Shown: in pieces, positions 42,689 to 54,400 of the stretch
Layout: the number at the start of each line of letters is the position of its first letter
How positions within the stretch are numbered: position 1 is the first letter of the stretch
Origin: Saprospiraceae bacterium
GTDB lineage: Bacteria > Bacteroidota > Bacteroidia > Chitinophagales > Saprospiraceae
Reading direction: 5' to 3'
Assembly (NCBI GenBank): GCA_016717655.1
Contig: JADKFC010000002.1
Location: 62,001 to 126,000 of the forward strand
DNA length: 64,000 nucleotides
Notes under the pieces: model-generated
Seen by the model: only the letters and a program-made list of their open reading frames with translations
Told to the model about the DNA's origin: nothing
Databases searched by the model: none
Program-made: the position numbers and the translations under genes

Positions 42689-43205
42689 TTTCCACGAAAA
42701 TAACTCGTTTGTGAAAAGCGAGTGCAAATATACAAAGCTTATCGAATTTTCAAAATTGATGGTTCAAAATATTTAAAAGAAAAGTGGGAAAGCCCGTGTA
42801 CATTGGGCAAGGCGAGGAAGAATAAAGCAATAGGTAGGGGCTAAAAAAATGCGAAAAGCCCAAGTTTACTTTCAAACTCAGGCTCTTTCGACTAAGGTCT
42901 CAAAATAAGAAAACTACTTCTTTATAGAGCTACGCTATTTTTCGATTGATGGCACAAATTTACGCAAAGAAGCCAAATTTGCAACTCTTAGGTAAACGAA
43001 GAAACTTGAAATAAAGTTTCTATACATTGAAAAAAAATATATATTATTAATTTTCGGGTATGTGTTGTTTGATCTGTGCAGTGATATGATTATGAAAAAT
43101 ATCACATATAAAAAATACTACACTTGTAATTTTTTTCATAAAAAAATCAAAAAACACATAGGATTCCCCAAACGAGTACCCAATGTCAATGGGATTTTGA
43201 AAAGT
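42689..43205. other. intergenic region between tRNA genes
   Basis: AT-rich spacer. An imperfect hairpin GAAAAGCCCAAGTTT with AAACTCAGGCTCTTTC (42853-42889) may be a terminator. A 69-codon frame (43047-43256) overlaps tRNA-Leu and is not a gene. Confidence 0.5.
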
Positions 43206-43289
43206 GCCCGGAACAGGAATCGAACCTGCACGCCCTAACGGACACATGGCCCTCAACCATGCCTGTCTACCAGTTCCAGCATCCGGGCA
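43206..43289 (-). tRNA. tRNA-Leu (anticodon GAG)
   Basis: An 84-base class II tRNA: acceptor GCCCGGA paired with TCCGGGC, D-loop CTGGTAGACAGG, anticodon stem CATGG-TTGAGGG-CCATG giving GAG, a variable arm and T-loop GGTTCGATTCC. Confidence 0.95.
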
Positions 43290-43392
43290 GATGCCGACGT
43301 ATCAACATTTCAAAAGTGGTGCAAATGTAGGATTAATTCAAATAGTTGCCAAATTAAATCCAACAAATCCTATTAAGTAAATTATACCCTAA

Positions 43393-45315
43393 TCAGATGT
43401 TTTCTTCCAGTCTTTCCATCAGTCTGGTCGAAATCTTAAGGAAATCGGTCTCTGTAATAACCCCAATCAATTCACCATCATTGACTACCGGAAGGCAGCC
43501 AATTTTGTTTTCCTTCATGATCTTCATGGCTTCCAGTAAGGAAGCATCCTGAGTCACGGTATAAGGGTTTTTGATCATTACATCACTCACCAGGAATACT
43601 TTTTTAGAATTTCTGTTTTTGACAAAGTGCCTCAACAGCAATCTGGAAGTAACCAGACCGGCCAGCTTGCCTTTACCGTCTTCAACTGGTAAATACCTTA
43701 CTTTTCTCCAGTCCATCATATCAGCAACCAATTCGATGATATCTGTTTGTTGAACGGTAAATAGATCGGTTTCCATGCACTCCCCTACCAGGAGGTGGGA
43801 GGGTTTATAATCTTTTATCATGTAGGAATCAGGCAGTGGCCAGTTGTGAACTTCATTGCCACTGATTTGGTTTTGGATGATGGTGGCTGTAAGTGTAGAA
43901 AGGGCTTCATCAACGGTAGATTCTTCTTTTAGGCCGGTAAATGCCCTCAGCATCCACCTGGCACCGTTCATGTGTTTTTCCGCCCTCTCTCTGATGATGC
44001 CCAGGTATTTACTAATATCGGCTTCATCCACATTTCTAGACCTAAGCCCTTCTTCTGCAAGTGGAATCAACTCGTTTTTGATCAAATCTACCGAGCTCAC
44101 TTTATGATCGTTGAACCAGGTAAATTTTGAGTCGATGCCAAACTTTGCCGCCTTGGTAAAGTTATCACTGACGTCGTCAAAGCTCATTTTTTTGCGTATA
44201 TCGGTAACATGATTGGACATCCCTTCCATCATGCCCAACCAGAAACAGGCATTGGCTACCTCATCGGCTACCGTAGGACCAGAAGGAATGACCCTGCACT
44301 CAATTCTAAGGTGGGGTTTACCGTTGTCACTAATTCCATAACAAGGTCTGTTCCACCTGTAAACGGTAGAATTATGCACCTGCAACGATCTCAATTTTGG
44401 AACGATGCCCTGAGCGACCAAGGCCAGTGAATCTTCTTCCACATCGGAACTCAATAAGACCCTGAATCTACTGATGTCTTCTTTGTAAATTTCGAGGATA
44501 CTTTCATTGAGCCAAGCCTTTCCGAAGGCCACCCTTGGGCTTCTTTCCCGCATATGTTCGTTGGATGAACGGGTATCCAGGGCTTGCTGGAACATGGCAA
44601 TTCTTGACTCGTGCCATAAACGTTTTCCAAATACGATGGGAGAATTGGCTCCAATGGCCATGATAGGGGCAGTAAGCGCCTGGGCAATGTTGTATTTGTG
44701 AACAAAATCGTGGGATGCTACCTGAAGATGGACCTGAAAGCTGGTGTTAACTGCTTCCAGCAAGGGAGAATCATGTTTGAGGTAGAGTTCATCCAGGCCA
44801 TCCAATCGGAGTTCAAAGTTGGCGCCCTGTAATTGATTGTGGATGGCTGCCATCAAGGCATAATATCTTTGCTTTGGCGTAAGGTTATCCATGGTCAGGT
44901 GATACTTCCTTAGTGTTGGCAAGATGCCGGTGAGCACCAGGGAAACGCCCATTTCATTCAAAACATTTTGAATAATGTTGAGCTTATCGCTGTTTTCGGT
45001 ATGCATGTCGTGAAAACAAGAACCGGTAAACTCGCGGGGAGTTAGATTCGTTTCAAGATTGAATTTTGCCAATTCTGTGCCTACCCAGTCGTATTCCTTC
45101 AGCTTTTCCAAAGCTTCAATGGCAACTGTAGCGGGTTTGTAATTGCTGAGATTGACCATTACCATTTCCTGTTCTGCTCCAATCCGTGCAATGTCGTTTT
45201 CAAACCAGTTGTTGTCCAACATGTATTCAAAAGACCTGACATCGTCTAACAAAGACTTTACAAATTTTTGCATCTGCCTTTGGTCTTTCACTAATGATAC
45301 TCTCTGTTCTCCCAT
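43393..45315 (-). CDS. glutamate-cysteine ligase-like (GCS2) protein fused to two CBS domains
   Basis: The 640-residue protein has an N-terminal GCS2-type carboxylate-amine ligase domain (about residues 45-430): IGAEQEMVMVN, NLETNLTPREF, NTSFQVHLQV, the ATP/metal-type HLRIECRVIPSGPTVADEVA, and ANSPIVFGKRLWHESR. A helical linker leads to two CBS domains (about 510-635): CMETDLFTVQQTDIIELVAD, LVTSRLLLRHF, DVMIKNPYTVTQDASLLEAM and PVVNDGELIGVITETDF. GCS2 enzymes join glutamate to cysteine or other amines; CBS pairs usually sense adenine nucleotides. The fusion suggests a nucleotide-regulated ligase, but the substrate is unknown, and no glutathione-synthase gene is nearby. Confidence 0.9.
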   Translation of the reverse strand: MGEQRVSLVKDQRQMQKFVKSLLDDVRSFEYMLDNNWFENDIARIGAEQEMVMVNLSNYKPATVAIEALEKLKEYDWVGTELAKFNLETNLTPREFTGSCFHDMHTENSDKLNIIQNVLNEMGVSLVLTGILPTLRKYHLTMDNLTPKQRYYALMAAIHNQLQGANFELRLDGLDELYLKHDSPLLEAVNTSFQVHLQVASHDFVHKYNIAQALTAPIMAIGANSPIVFGKRLWHESRIAMFQQALDTRSSNEHMRERSPRVAFGKAWLNESILEIYKEDISRFRVLLSSDVEEDSLALVAQGIVPKLRSLQVHNSTVYRWNRPCYGISDNGKPHLRIECRVIPSGPTVADEVANACFWLGMMEGMSNHVTDIRKKMSFDDVSDNFTKAAKFGIDSKFTWFNDHKVSSVDLIKNELIPLAEEGLRSRNVDEADISKYLGIIRERAEKHMNGARWMLRAFTGLKEESTVDEALSTLTATIIQNQISGNEVHNWPLPDSYMIKDYKPSHLLVGECMETDLFTVQQTDIIELVADMMDWRKVRYLPVEDGKGKLAGLVTSRLLLRHFVKNRNSKKVFLVSDVMIKNPYTVTQDASLLEAMKIMKENKIGCLPVVNDGELIGVITETDFLKISTRLMERLEENI

Positions 45316-45561
45316 TTATTTACTGCAGTTATCTTTTGACAAATGAAACTTTGGGAAAATATTCTTTCCCGGTCACAAAAAAACCAAATTTTACATTCAT
45401 ATTACAACTAAAAGTGAGCCAAGTTTGATTTTATTTGGAGCCGAGCTCAGATTTTCGTTGAAAATATGTTAAAATGGTCAAAAAACAGGAAAAATTGGGT
45501 TACAATGACCTACAAACGACGTTGAATAGGAAGATATGGAAATCATTACTCATAGATTCGT

Positions 45562-45569
45562 TACATTTG
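45562..45569 (+). promoter_or_regulatory. candidate -7 promoter element for the DUF6438 gene
   Basis: TACATTTG matches TAnnTTTG, 35 bases before the chosen ATG. It lies inside the longer open frame from 45536, which argues against that start. Confidence 0.35.
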
Positions 45570-45604
45570 CATCCATCGCCATTTTAACAAGAGTGAAAAA
45601 AATC

Positions 45605-46354
45605 ATGATCAAAAACAGCATTTACTTACTTGCCATCCTAAGTGCATTTTTTATGGCAACAGGCTGCAAAAGCACAAAAAAAGTGAGTACTGGTCCTATT
45701 ATGCACCAGTATGCCATGCATGTTGGCCCTTGTTTTGGATATTGTCCGGTGTTTGACATTTATGTGTTTGAAGACGGCAAAGTTATCTGGGATGCGAGGC
45801 GTTTTCACAAAACAAATGGCAAGTTTCAGCGCATGTTGACTGAAGCAGAATTGGCTCAACTGAATAAAGCTTTTAAGGAAGCCAATTTGTTTAAAATGGA
45901 GGATGAATACCCTACCATGGTTGCAGATCTTCCGGCCATCACCCTCAGTCATGTCAAAAAAGGGAAGGTTAAAACGGTGAAAGCAAATGAAAAGATGCCC
46001 GATGCTTACGAAAAATGCGTTGACCTCATGAGGCAACTGACCAAAGAAGGCAACTGGGAGATGACAGAAAAATATGCTGACGATGAACCGCAGAGGCCAG
46101 TTAAAAAAGATGAGGTGATCAATTACAATGAAATCATTATTGAGCCCAATACCGGTACCAGTTTGCCCAGATGGTTTAAGGAAAATGAAGTGTATGGTAT
46201 CTACCTTATTCGGAAAATAAGTCCTGACCTTAACCTATGGTTAATAGGCTTTGATAAAAATCAATATGAGCCCAAAATGATGCTGGATATGTTGAAAAAA
46301 GACGCCGCCATCAAAACCGCTGAATTCAATAAACAAACTGAAGAAAGAAACTAA
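45605..46354 (+). CDS. DUF6438-type lipoprotein
   Basis: 249 residues from the chosen ATG. The N-terminus IYLLAILSAFFMATGCKSTKK is a lipoprotein signal with lipobox MATGC. The next segment, MHVGPCFGYCPVFDIYVFED, is the DUF6438 hallmark with two cysteines, followed by GKVIWDARRFHKTNGKFQRM and the rest of the domain. A second part (NYNEIIIEPNTGTSLPRWF, WLIGFDKNQYEPKMMLDMLK) is less typical. Function unknown; it should sit at the periplasmic face or the cell surface. A beta-barrel-type gene follows after 12 bases. Confidence 0.8.
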   Translation: MIKNSIYLLAILSAFFMATGCKSTKKVSTGPIMHQYAMHVGPCFGYCPVFDIYVFEDGKVIWDARRFHKTNGKFQRMLTEAELAQLNKAFKEANLFKMEDEYPTMVADLPAITLSHVKKGKVKTVKANEKMPDAYEKCVDLMRQLTKEGNWEMTEKYADDEPQRPVKKDEVINYNEIIIEPNTGTSLPRWFKENEVYGIYLIRKISPDLNLWLIGFDKNQYEPKMMLDMLKKDAAIKTAEFNKQTEERN

Positions 46355-46366
46355 AATTTCCCCTTT

Positions 46367-46924
46367 ATGAAATTAAAATATTTAGTAATTACGCTTATTG
46401 CCTTACTTGCATTTACAGAAGCCGATGCCCAGAGAACGCGGGTTAGACGTACCAGAGAATCCAGGACAAGAGATACCACCTCGTTTGCTGACAAGCTTAC
46501 TTTTGATATCAGATTTGGCAACATCGGTATTCAAAACGGGTTTAACCTTGCATTGAAGCCTAGTGTTGGTTATAAATTCGGTAAAGTAATATCTGCCGGA
46601 ATAGGTGCCAAATTATTTTATCAGTATGTCAATGTTTTTGCGGCCGATGATTATTCACTATTTGATTTTGGAGGCTTTGGTTATGCCCGAGGCAAAATCG
46701 GTGAAAGTTTTTATCTGCAGGCAGAATACAGTTATACTCAATTTGATTACTCATTGTTCAATGGCGTTGACTACAATGTAGGTTACCCCGGAGTGGGAGG
46801 TGGGTATCTGAGTGGCGGAGAACATTGGAAATACGGTTTAGAAATAATGTTTCCGCTCAGCTCCCGTGCCAGGGACTTGGGTACGCCTCTTGAGTACTGG
46901 ATCAGTGTTGCCTATAAATTTTAA
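46367..46924 (+). CDS. putative outer-membrane beta-barrel protein
   Basis: 185 residues with a signal peptide (KYLVITLIALLAFTEADAQ), a short arginine-rich start (RTRVRRTRESRTRD), then alternating aromatic and glycine residues in strand-like runs: FDIRFGNIGIQNGFNLAL, VGYKFGKVISAGIGAKLFYQ, FGYARGKIGESFYLQAEYSY and a C-terminus ending in the aromatic YWISVAYKF, typical of outer-membrane barrels. About eight strands fit the length. It is probably co-transcribed with the DUF6438 lipoprotein. Function unknown. Confidence 0.75.
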   Translation: MKLKYLVITLIALLAFTEADAQRTRVRRTRESRTRDTTSFADKLTFDIRFGNIGIQNGFNLALKPSVGYKFGKVISAGIGAKLFYQYVNVFAADDYSLFDFGGFGYARGKIGESFYLQAEYSYTQFDYSLFNGVDYNVGYPGVGGGYLSGGEHWKYGLEIMFPLSSRARDLGTPLEYWISVAYKF

Positions 46925-46927
46925 CCA

Positions 46928-46953
46928 ATAAAAAAGGGCTTTTGCCCTTTTTT
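46928..46953. terminator. bidirectional terminator between convergent genes
   Basis: Hairpin AAAAAAGGGC-TTTT-GCCCTTTTTT lies between the barrel gene and the DUF4407 gene, with T-runs on both sides. Confidence 0.85.
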
Positions 46954-48106
46954 AAATATTCCCTGCATCTTTTAAGATGGATCCGCGACTGAGGTAATCT
47001 TTGAGCGATCTTGCAGAATTTTTAAGTTCATCCATTTCACTGTTGATGGCATGGGTAAAGAGTTCATTTTCTGCCTTGATCAATTCCTGGTTTCGGTGAC
47101 TGCGCGTTTGGTTTTCGAAGTTGAGTTTTTGATTGACTTCAAGGCTTCTTAGGGTAGTAATTTCTTTGTGGTCCAGGGCTACTTCGTGTTCAATTTTATC
47201 CAGCAGGTAATCATAAGGAGATCTTTCTGCGATGACTTTGACAAACATTGGGGCTGTTTCTATAGCAATGAAGAGCAACATTATAAAGATGCCGGCAATA
47301 AAAACTGCATGTGATTTTTGGGCTACCCTGTCAAGGGCTTCCATTCTGGAAGCAAAGCCGGTGAGGGCTACTTTTTGCATATTGGCCAATTCGGTATCTC
47401 TCAGCGCGAGGAGTTTCTTTTTTTCTGTTTCTTTTTCGGCCAACATTGGCGTAATTTTTTGGACACCACTGGTATAATCAGATTCTGCCAGAGTTGCAGC
47501 TTGCTGTTTGGCTTTATAAATGGGGCCCATGTTTCTGATCTTTGAACCACCTGTGCCATCTGCTTCCGAAAGTGCCTCGCCTACCCTTTTGTCTTTGATT
47601 TGTTTCAAGCCATTTAACTCAGATTTATACCTGTTGATATCCTCGTCTATTCTGGTGAGGTCGGCAGCAAATCTGGCATTGAGCAAGTCTTCATGTTGTT
47701 TGCGCCGTTCTTGTTGCATTGAAACAATTTCAGAATAAATTTCGGTTTCAAATATTTTGAGTTCGAGGGGTTTTGAAATTACAAGGCTGATGATAATGGC
47801 CAAAACAATTCTGGGAAGGGCCATGGTCCAATCCGCAAAAAAGCTGCCTTTTTTCTTCATGCTTGAGACGATGTAGCGATCGAGGTTAAAAATAAGCAAG
47901 CCCCACAACAGGGAAAAAAGAAGAGCAGTAAAAAGATTTCCAAAAACGGTATATAAAGCATAACCAGATGCCATCATAGCAAAAAGTCCTGTAAAAAAGA
48001 CCGTGGCACCAATGCCCACATATTTATTAAATTCAGTTGGGGCTTGTTTTAATATACGCTCATCACAGCCGGAACAAAAAATAAAAAAGGCAGCCAATCG
48101 ATCCAT
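46952..48106 (-). CDS. DUF4407-domain membrane protein
   Basis: A 384-residue protein with the DUF4407 layout: N-terminal FIFCSGCDERILKQAPTEFN, two helices (IGATVFFTGLFAMMASGYAL and LFTALLFSLLWGLLIFNLDR), a third (LPRIVLAIIISLVISKPLEL), a long coiled region with heptad-like Glu/Lys/Arg, a fourth helix (HAVFIAGIFIMLLFIAIETA) and a charged C-terminal helical tail. The role of the family is unknown. It is alone on the minus strand. Confidence 0.88.
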   Translation of the reverse strand: MDRLAAFFIFCSGCDERILKQAPTEFNKYVGIGATVFFTGLFAMMASGYALYTVFGNLFTALLFSLLWGLLIFNLDRYIVSSMKKKGSFFADWTMALPRIVLAIIISLVISKPLELKIFETEIYSEIVSMQQERRKQHEDLLNARFAADLTRIDEDINRYKSELNGLKQIKDKRVGEALSEADGTGGSKIRNMGPIYKAKQQAATLAESDYTSGVQKITPMLAEKETEKKKLLALRDTELANMQKVALTGFASRMEALDRVAQKSHAVFIAGIFIMLLFIAIETAPMFVKVIAERSPYDYLLDKIEHEVALDHKEITTLRSLEVNQKLNFENQTRSHRNQELIKAENELFTHAINSEMDELKNSARSLKDYLSRGSILKDAGNI

Positions 48107-48488
48107 TATCCTAAAATTTTGATGTTAAAAAAAGGTCACTAACTTCTAAGAAATTACAGCAAATAGTGAGTGAATTAAAAGGAAAATTCAGCGTATTAAT
48201 ACCATTTTCCCCCTCATTGCTTTAATACTACGCAGTAGTTCATTAAACCGTTACGCATCAAAAATATTGTTTCAAGCACTGAAAAGTTCCAATAATTAGA
48301 CAAACGGATGTGAAAACAGGACAAATCGTTCAATTTGGCGGCAGGCCTCAAAATAAAAAACTGAAATTGTTAAAAAAATGAAATAAAAATATGTCGACAA
48401 TCTGAAAAGCAGTACCTTTTCATTTTTAGGAATAAAGTGAGGTTTATCCGTTTAAAATATGGTAAATTCGCTTGATGATTGTTTGAAA
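48107..48488. other. intergenic region between divergent genes
   Basis: Spacer between the DUF4407 gene and the giant type B adhesin. TAAATTCG near 48463 is a weak -7-like element 20 bases before the adhesin ATG. No RNA gene seen. Confidence 0.4.
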
Positions 48489-51400
48489 ATGAGGATAGAA
48501 CCAACCCAAATAAGACTTAAAATATGCTTGCTGCTACTGATGATATCAGTGCAAACCTTATGGAGTCAGGACACCATTCCTCCCGTCATTGTTACTCCAG
48601 GCATATCCAAAACAACCGGATGTGAAGGAGGCAATATAATGGGAGAATTTAACCAGTGGTACAGCACTGCAGGAGGCACCATAGCTACTGATAACAGTGG
48701 TGTTTTTGTATTGGTAGCCAACTTACCTTTCAATCTGGCATTGGCAAGATTTAATGCTTCCGCAGATACTTTGTGTGGAAATACAAAAAATGTAGTCCTT
48801 GAATTCAGAGCCATTGACCAGGCCAATAATGTATCAGAACCGGTTATCATTTCATTTAGTGTAATAGACACCCTGGCACCCATTATTTTTGTAAGACCTG
48901 AGGCTTCGGCTATTGAATGCACAGCATCCTCACAGGATTCGCTCAACAATTGGATCAAGAACAAGGGTGGAGCCAAGGCCAGCGACATCTGTAGTCCGAC
49001 GGTTAACTGGACCGTGTTTTATTATCAGACATCGACTGGTATCAGAGATTCTGCTTCTATTGCAGACGGCCCCTATCCTCAAATTCCCATTGATGCCTGT
49101 AACTGGAATGTTATTGTAAGTTTTAAAGTGCTTGATGAGTGTGGTAATCCCAGCGTGACCCCCATCAGGGCTTTCGATGTAAAAGATACTAAACCACCTG
49201 TATTTTCCAATCTTCCGCCGAATATCACCGTAGCCTGTGATAAGGTGCCTCTGCCAGCAATCATTACAGCAGAAGATGCGTGCGCTGGTGTTCGACCTGT
49301 AAGTTTTGGTGAAACTTCAACCAAACATCCATCACCAGCACAGTGCAATCACTACAATTACCAGCTCACCCGAACTTGGACCGTTAGTGATTTATGTGGC
49401 AATACAGCCAGTCACCGCCAAATCATTCAAGTGAAAGATACCATTGGCCCAATCATAGTTGGCCAGAGTCCTCTCACTGTGTCATGTGACGAAATTGGCA
49501 TACCCGACTCGCTACTGACTCAAAAAAACGATGCATGCAGTCCTATTTTTCTAAGCTACACTGATTCCCTGGTGAATGGAAATGTATGTTCATATCAAAG
49601 CAAGAGAACCTATACAGCAACCGATGTGTGTAGCAATGTCACCCGATTCACGCAAGTGCTCAATGTAAGGGACAATATTCCACCTAAAATAACCGCAGCT
49701 GCCCAGAACATGGGACTGGAATGTGACCAGGCTACCAATGTACAGGCTGCATTTGAAACCTGGCTAGTCAACAAGGGCGGTAGCCAGGCAACAGATGGGT
49801 GCAGCAGCGGTCTTAATTTTTTTGTTGCCGTGCCGGGCAGCTATGTATTGGGCGATACCACAAGTTATCCGGGTATAGAACCTGGTATGTTGGACCCCAG
49901 CAACTGCCCCCTCCAATGTGCCTTTTTTACGAGAGGAGAACGAGTGGATTTTGTATATTATGATGATTGTGGTAATACCACTGTGACAAGTGCTTTTTTT
50001 GGACTAAGGGATAATATTCCACCAACCATATCCAATTGTGTACCCCAAATAACAGTGGAAACGAATCCTGGTTCATGTGAAGCCAGTGTTTCTTTTGCCA
50101 TTCCCGAAGCAACAGATAATTGCGCACAGTTTGCATCACCCTTGGTGCGCACTGCCACCACACCTGTTACGTCGGCTATGCCAGGCAGTAATGAAGCGGT
50201 TGTATTTAATGTAAATCTGAGTTTTGGGCCCTACGCTGTTGGTGCATTCTCACCTACAGATGAATCTACCCTGATATTGGATTTGGTCAATCTGGATGCC
50301 GATGATGTTTCAGAGTTTTTTAACATTGTTGATGAAGATGGTAATCTTCTGGGGATGACCAATAATACGGATGGACAATGCGGTGATGGTCGCACAGAAT
50401 TTAACACTATAAGTGCGGCTAAAATTACCCAGTGGCTGGCTGATGGCATGATTCATTTTCAATTAATTCCTAACAACCCCGGGGCACCAGTTTTAGCTAT
50501 TAATGATGTTTGTTCAGGCTCCCGCATCAATGGATCTTTATCGATTCCAATTGATCCGAATAATTTATTGACCACCCGATACACAGTGGAAGGCAGCGGA
50601 GACACTACTGATATTGTTCCACCCGCCAACTACAGTGCTACATTAGAAGCCGGTTTTCATCAGCTATCCTTTTTGTATACCGATTGTGGTGGCAACCTAT
50701 CAAAGTGTATAACTCAAATTACAGTGAAGGATCTTCAAGCCCCTGTAATTAGCTGTCCGCCTGGCATCAATAACCTAAATGCAGATGCCAATTGTGAGGC
50801 ACAACTAAATTTACCCCTCCAATTATCTGTATCAGACAATTGTGGCTTTCCTAGTGGCTACGATGAAGTTTTACCTGTATCAAACGAAGCCAAAAAAATA
50901 CAGTTTAGGTTCAATGAAACCAACGGCAATCACCTGGCGCTTAATAAAAACATCACCTTTCCTTTAGTACCCCTGATCAAGTACCATACAGAAGCAGTCA
51001 TTGTAGAAGTGAATGCCTTTGGCGACCTCAATGATGTTACTGAGTACTTTGACATTATTGGAGAAGGTGGGTACAGCTTTGGAAAAACGAGGTTCAGTAA
51101 CGGAACCGGTTGTGGATCCTCTGTGACCCGGTTTGAAGTACCGGTAAGTACCTACAATGATTGGGCTGCTGATGGAGAAATAACCATAACTGCTGTGGCC
51201 AATAATATGCCGGGCGAAGAAGGAAATGGCATCAACCCCTGTAATTTTCTTACACCGAATCAAACCATCGATGAAAATAGTTTTTTGAGTATCCGTTTGA
51301 TTGTTAATAATCCGGTTATTACGTATCAAATTGACAATGCAGCAGCGATAGCCGTGGGACAAGAAGATACGTTAAGGGCAACGCTTGGTGCCGGTCTTCA

Positions 51401-54400
51401 CAAAATCAAATTTCAAACCAAGGACAATCAAAACAATGGGACCTTCTGTGAAACACAGATTCAGGTGAGAGACAATATTGCTCCGGAAGCAAGGTGCAAA
51501 GGCTTTGTAGTAAGGCTGCATCCCTCAGGCGCCAGTGCTTATATTCTACATCCTGACAGCATCAACAGTGGAAGTACCGATAATTGTGCTATTGATACCA
51601 GCTGGGTAGTCAACGGGGTTTACAATTGTTCTGATATAGGAAATGACCGGACTGCCATTTTATTTGTAAAAGATGAAAACGGCAACGTAGCATCATGCAG
51701 TGCTCCAATCAGAATTGAAGCAGGTGTATTGACCCCTACATTTACAGCCGGACTTTGTGAAGGAGACACTTTAAAACTTTTTGCCAATGTACCACCTGGT
51801 GGCAATCAGAATCAATATACTTTTGAGTGGTACCGCAATGATGTTTTGGTAGCGAATATTGAAAATCCTAAATTTTCTAATGCAGGATCTGGATTTAATG
51901 GCGTTTATCGCGCATTGGTAAAAGGTCTCAATGGTTGCTTTGCAGAAGGCTTAGTTACGGTAAACATTCAGCCACTTACCACTCCTGGGGTGACATCTGA
52001 TTTTGACAATTACTGCGAAAGTGAAGCCATTCTTCTCACCACCAATTCATTTACCGGAGACATCCGATATGAATGGTATGAAGGTTTTCCTCCCAATGGC
52101 GTGCTTATAGGAAACACTACCAGTCCTGAATTCACCATTGTACCCTCATCCGGTATACACAATTACTATGTGATAGCACTAAGTCAGAGTTGCACTTCCA
52201 ATCCGAGCCCAACGAAACGATTGACTATTTACAAAAAACCGCTAGTGGTTTTGCTGTCATCATTTGAAAACATATGCGAAGGAGGGGCTATTCAATTGGG
52301 TACCACGACTACAGGCCAAGGCTTTAGTTATCAATGGACAGGTCCGGATGGTTATTTCAGTGACCTTGCCAACCCCGCCCAAATTACCAATGTAAAAAGT
52401 GAGAAACAAGGAAAATATCAATTGGTAATCAGTGTAGGAAATTGTAAATCAGATACAGCTACCACCAATGTCATAGTATTACCCACACCACCCCAACCCG
52501 AGATAACAGGAGAAAGCATTTACTGTGAAGGAAGTACATTTTCGCTGGTTGTCAACAATCTGCCTGTTCAGGAAAAATACACCTGGTATAAGGATGGAGA
52601 AAAATTTAGGGTAACCAATGAAAACTCTCTTGAAATTCTGAATGTGCCTACCAGTGCCTCCGGATTGTGGCAGGTGATCGTTGAATCCAACGGATGCGCA
52701 TCAGATACTTCAGAGGCCAAACTTATTAGCATTGATAACCTCTCCGTTATTGGTGCTGATAACAGTGGCCCTGCCTGCGAAGGTGATACCATTAATCTCA
52801 GTGCCACCTTTGTACCCAACAGCACTTATAAGTGGTCTGGACCGGGAGCCTTTGCTGCAAACGGCCAGTTTGTAAAAGCTCCGGCAAAATCAGGAGATTA
52901 TTTTGTGACCATCACTACTACTACCGGTTGTGAAAATGTGACTTCAACCAGTGTTGAGGTAAATGTTGCACCTGTAATAACTGCATTGAGCAACAATAGT
53001 ACCTTGTGCATGGATGGTAAGACCGACATTGTATTTTCTCCGAGCATTTTTCCGCCCGGATCCTATGAGTATAAGTGGCAGGGACCCAATGGATTTATGC
53101 AGGAAGTGGCCGCAGCCCGACTGATCAATGCTACTCCCGTTTTAAATGGAAGCTATATTTTGCGTGTTTTTAACAGGAACTGTCCATCAGAGCCGGATAC
53201 CAATATAATATCCATCCAGTTGATACCCCCAGCGGCCTCACTAACAGCACCGGCAAAGGTTTGTGAAGGAGACAGTCTAACCATTAGAACAACAGCTATA
53301 GCCGACCTCTATGAATGGCACACGCCAGGAGGTATAATACAAACCACGCTGCCATTTTTAACGATACCAAATGTAACCGAGACCGCAGAAGGCAACTACC
53401 ATTGTTTGGTAAAAACCGGTGATTGTTTTTCAACCGCCTTTGAGCTGAGGTATGTAACCATAGAAGCGAGGCCTCTGCCACCGGGTATTGAAGGGAATAA
53501 GGTACTCTGTTTCGGAGATACCCTCAAACTGAGTTCAAATGTACCTGGCATACAGAATGCAGTATGGAAGGGTCCCAATGGTATTACAGCAGAGGGGCTG
53601 ACCCTCACCATACCCAAGGTTAAAAACATTCATGACGGAGGTTACCAGGTATCCGTTTTAAAAGATGGTTGTTACTCTGCATTTTCACAGCTCAACTTTG
53701 TTGAAGTAAAAGATTCAATAGCCCCGGCTTCTCCATCCGAGACCAGCGTATCGCTTTGTAAGAGCGAAGAGAGCACAGTCCAGCTTTGTATCCGCGATTA
53801 TGACGGCAGCAAGGGATATACCTTTGAATGGAGGATCAAGGGAGGGGCCCTGTTGGGTACTACCTTACAAGAATGTATAGAAGTAAGCACCGCTCTATTC
53901 ATTGAAGGAGAACAACTGATTGAAGTATGGGCTATTAAAGATGGATGCAGGGCTTTGAGTGCCGGCAATGTGGTGGTGTCTAAACGAGCAGCGCCTAACT
54001 TTGCTGCGCAGGCAAATATTGAAGAGACAACGATATGCGGGACCAACAACCAAATAGAATTGAACTCTGCCTTTCAGGCCCCGGAAGTAGAAGTATTATG
54101 GACCTCACTATCAGGTAAAAATAACATATTAAGTCCCCAGTCCGGAAAAACACTGGTATCAGGCTTTGAACCAGGTCTCAATGTTATAGTACTAAGCTAT
54201 AGCAAAGAAGGCTGCCTGGCCTTTTCAACCGACACGGTGAAGATTTTTTTATTGGACGCTCCAGATGCTATCAATGACAATTATACCGGAACGCTCAATG
54301 GCATTGTTAATTTTGACCCCTTGATCAATGATCAGTTTGATGATTTTTATTCAATACAAATTGAAACTCCCGATGTAAAGGCAGGTACACTTGAATTACA

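Noticed and set aside
43047..43256. 69-codon minus-strand frame
   Set aside because: It runs through tRNA-Leu.
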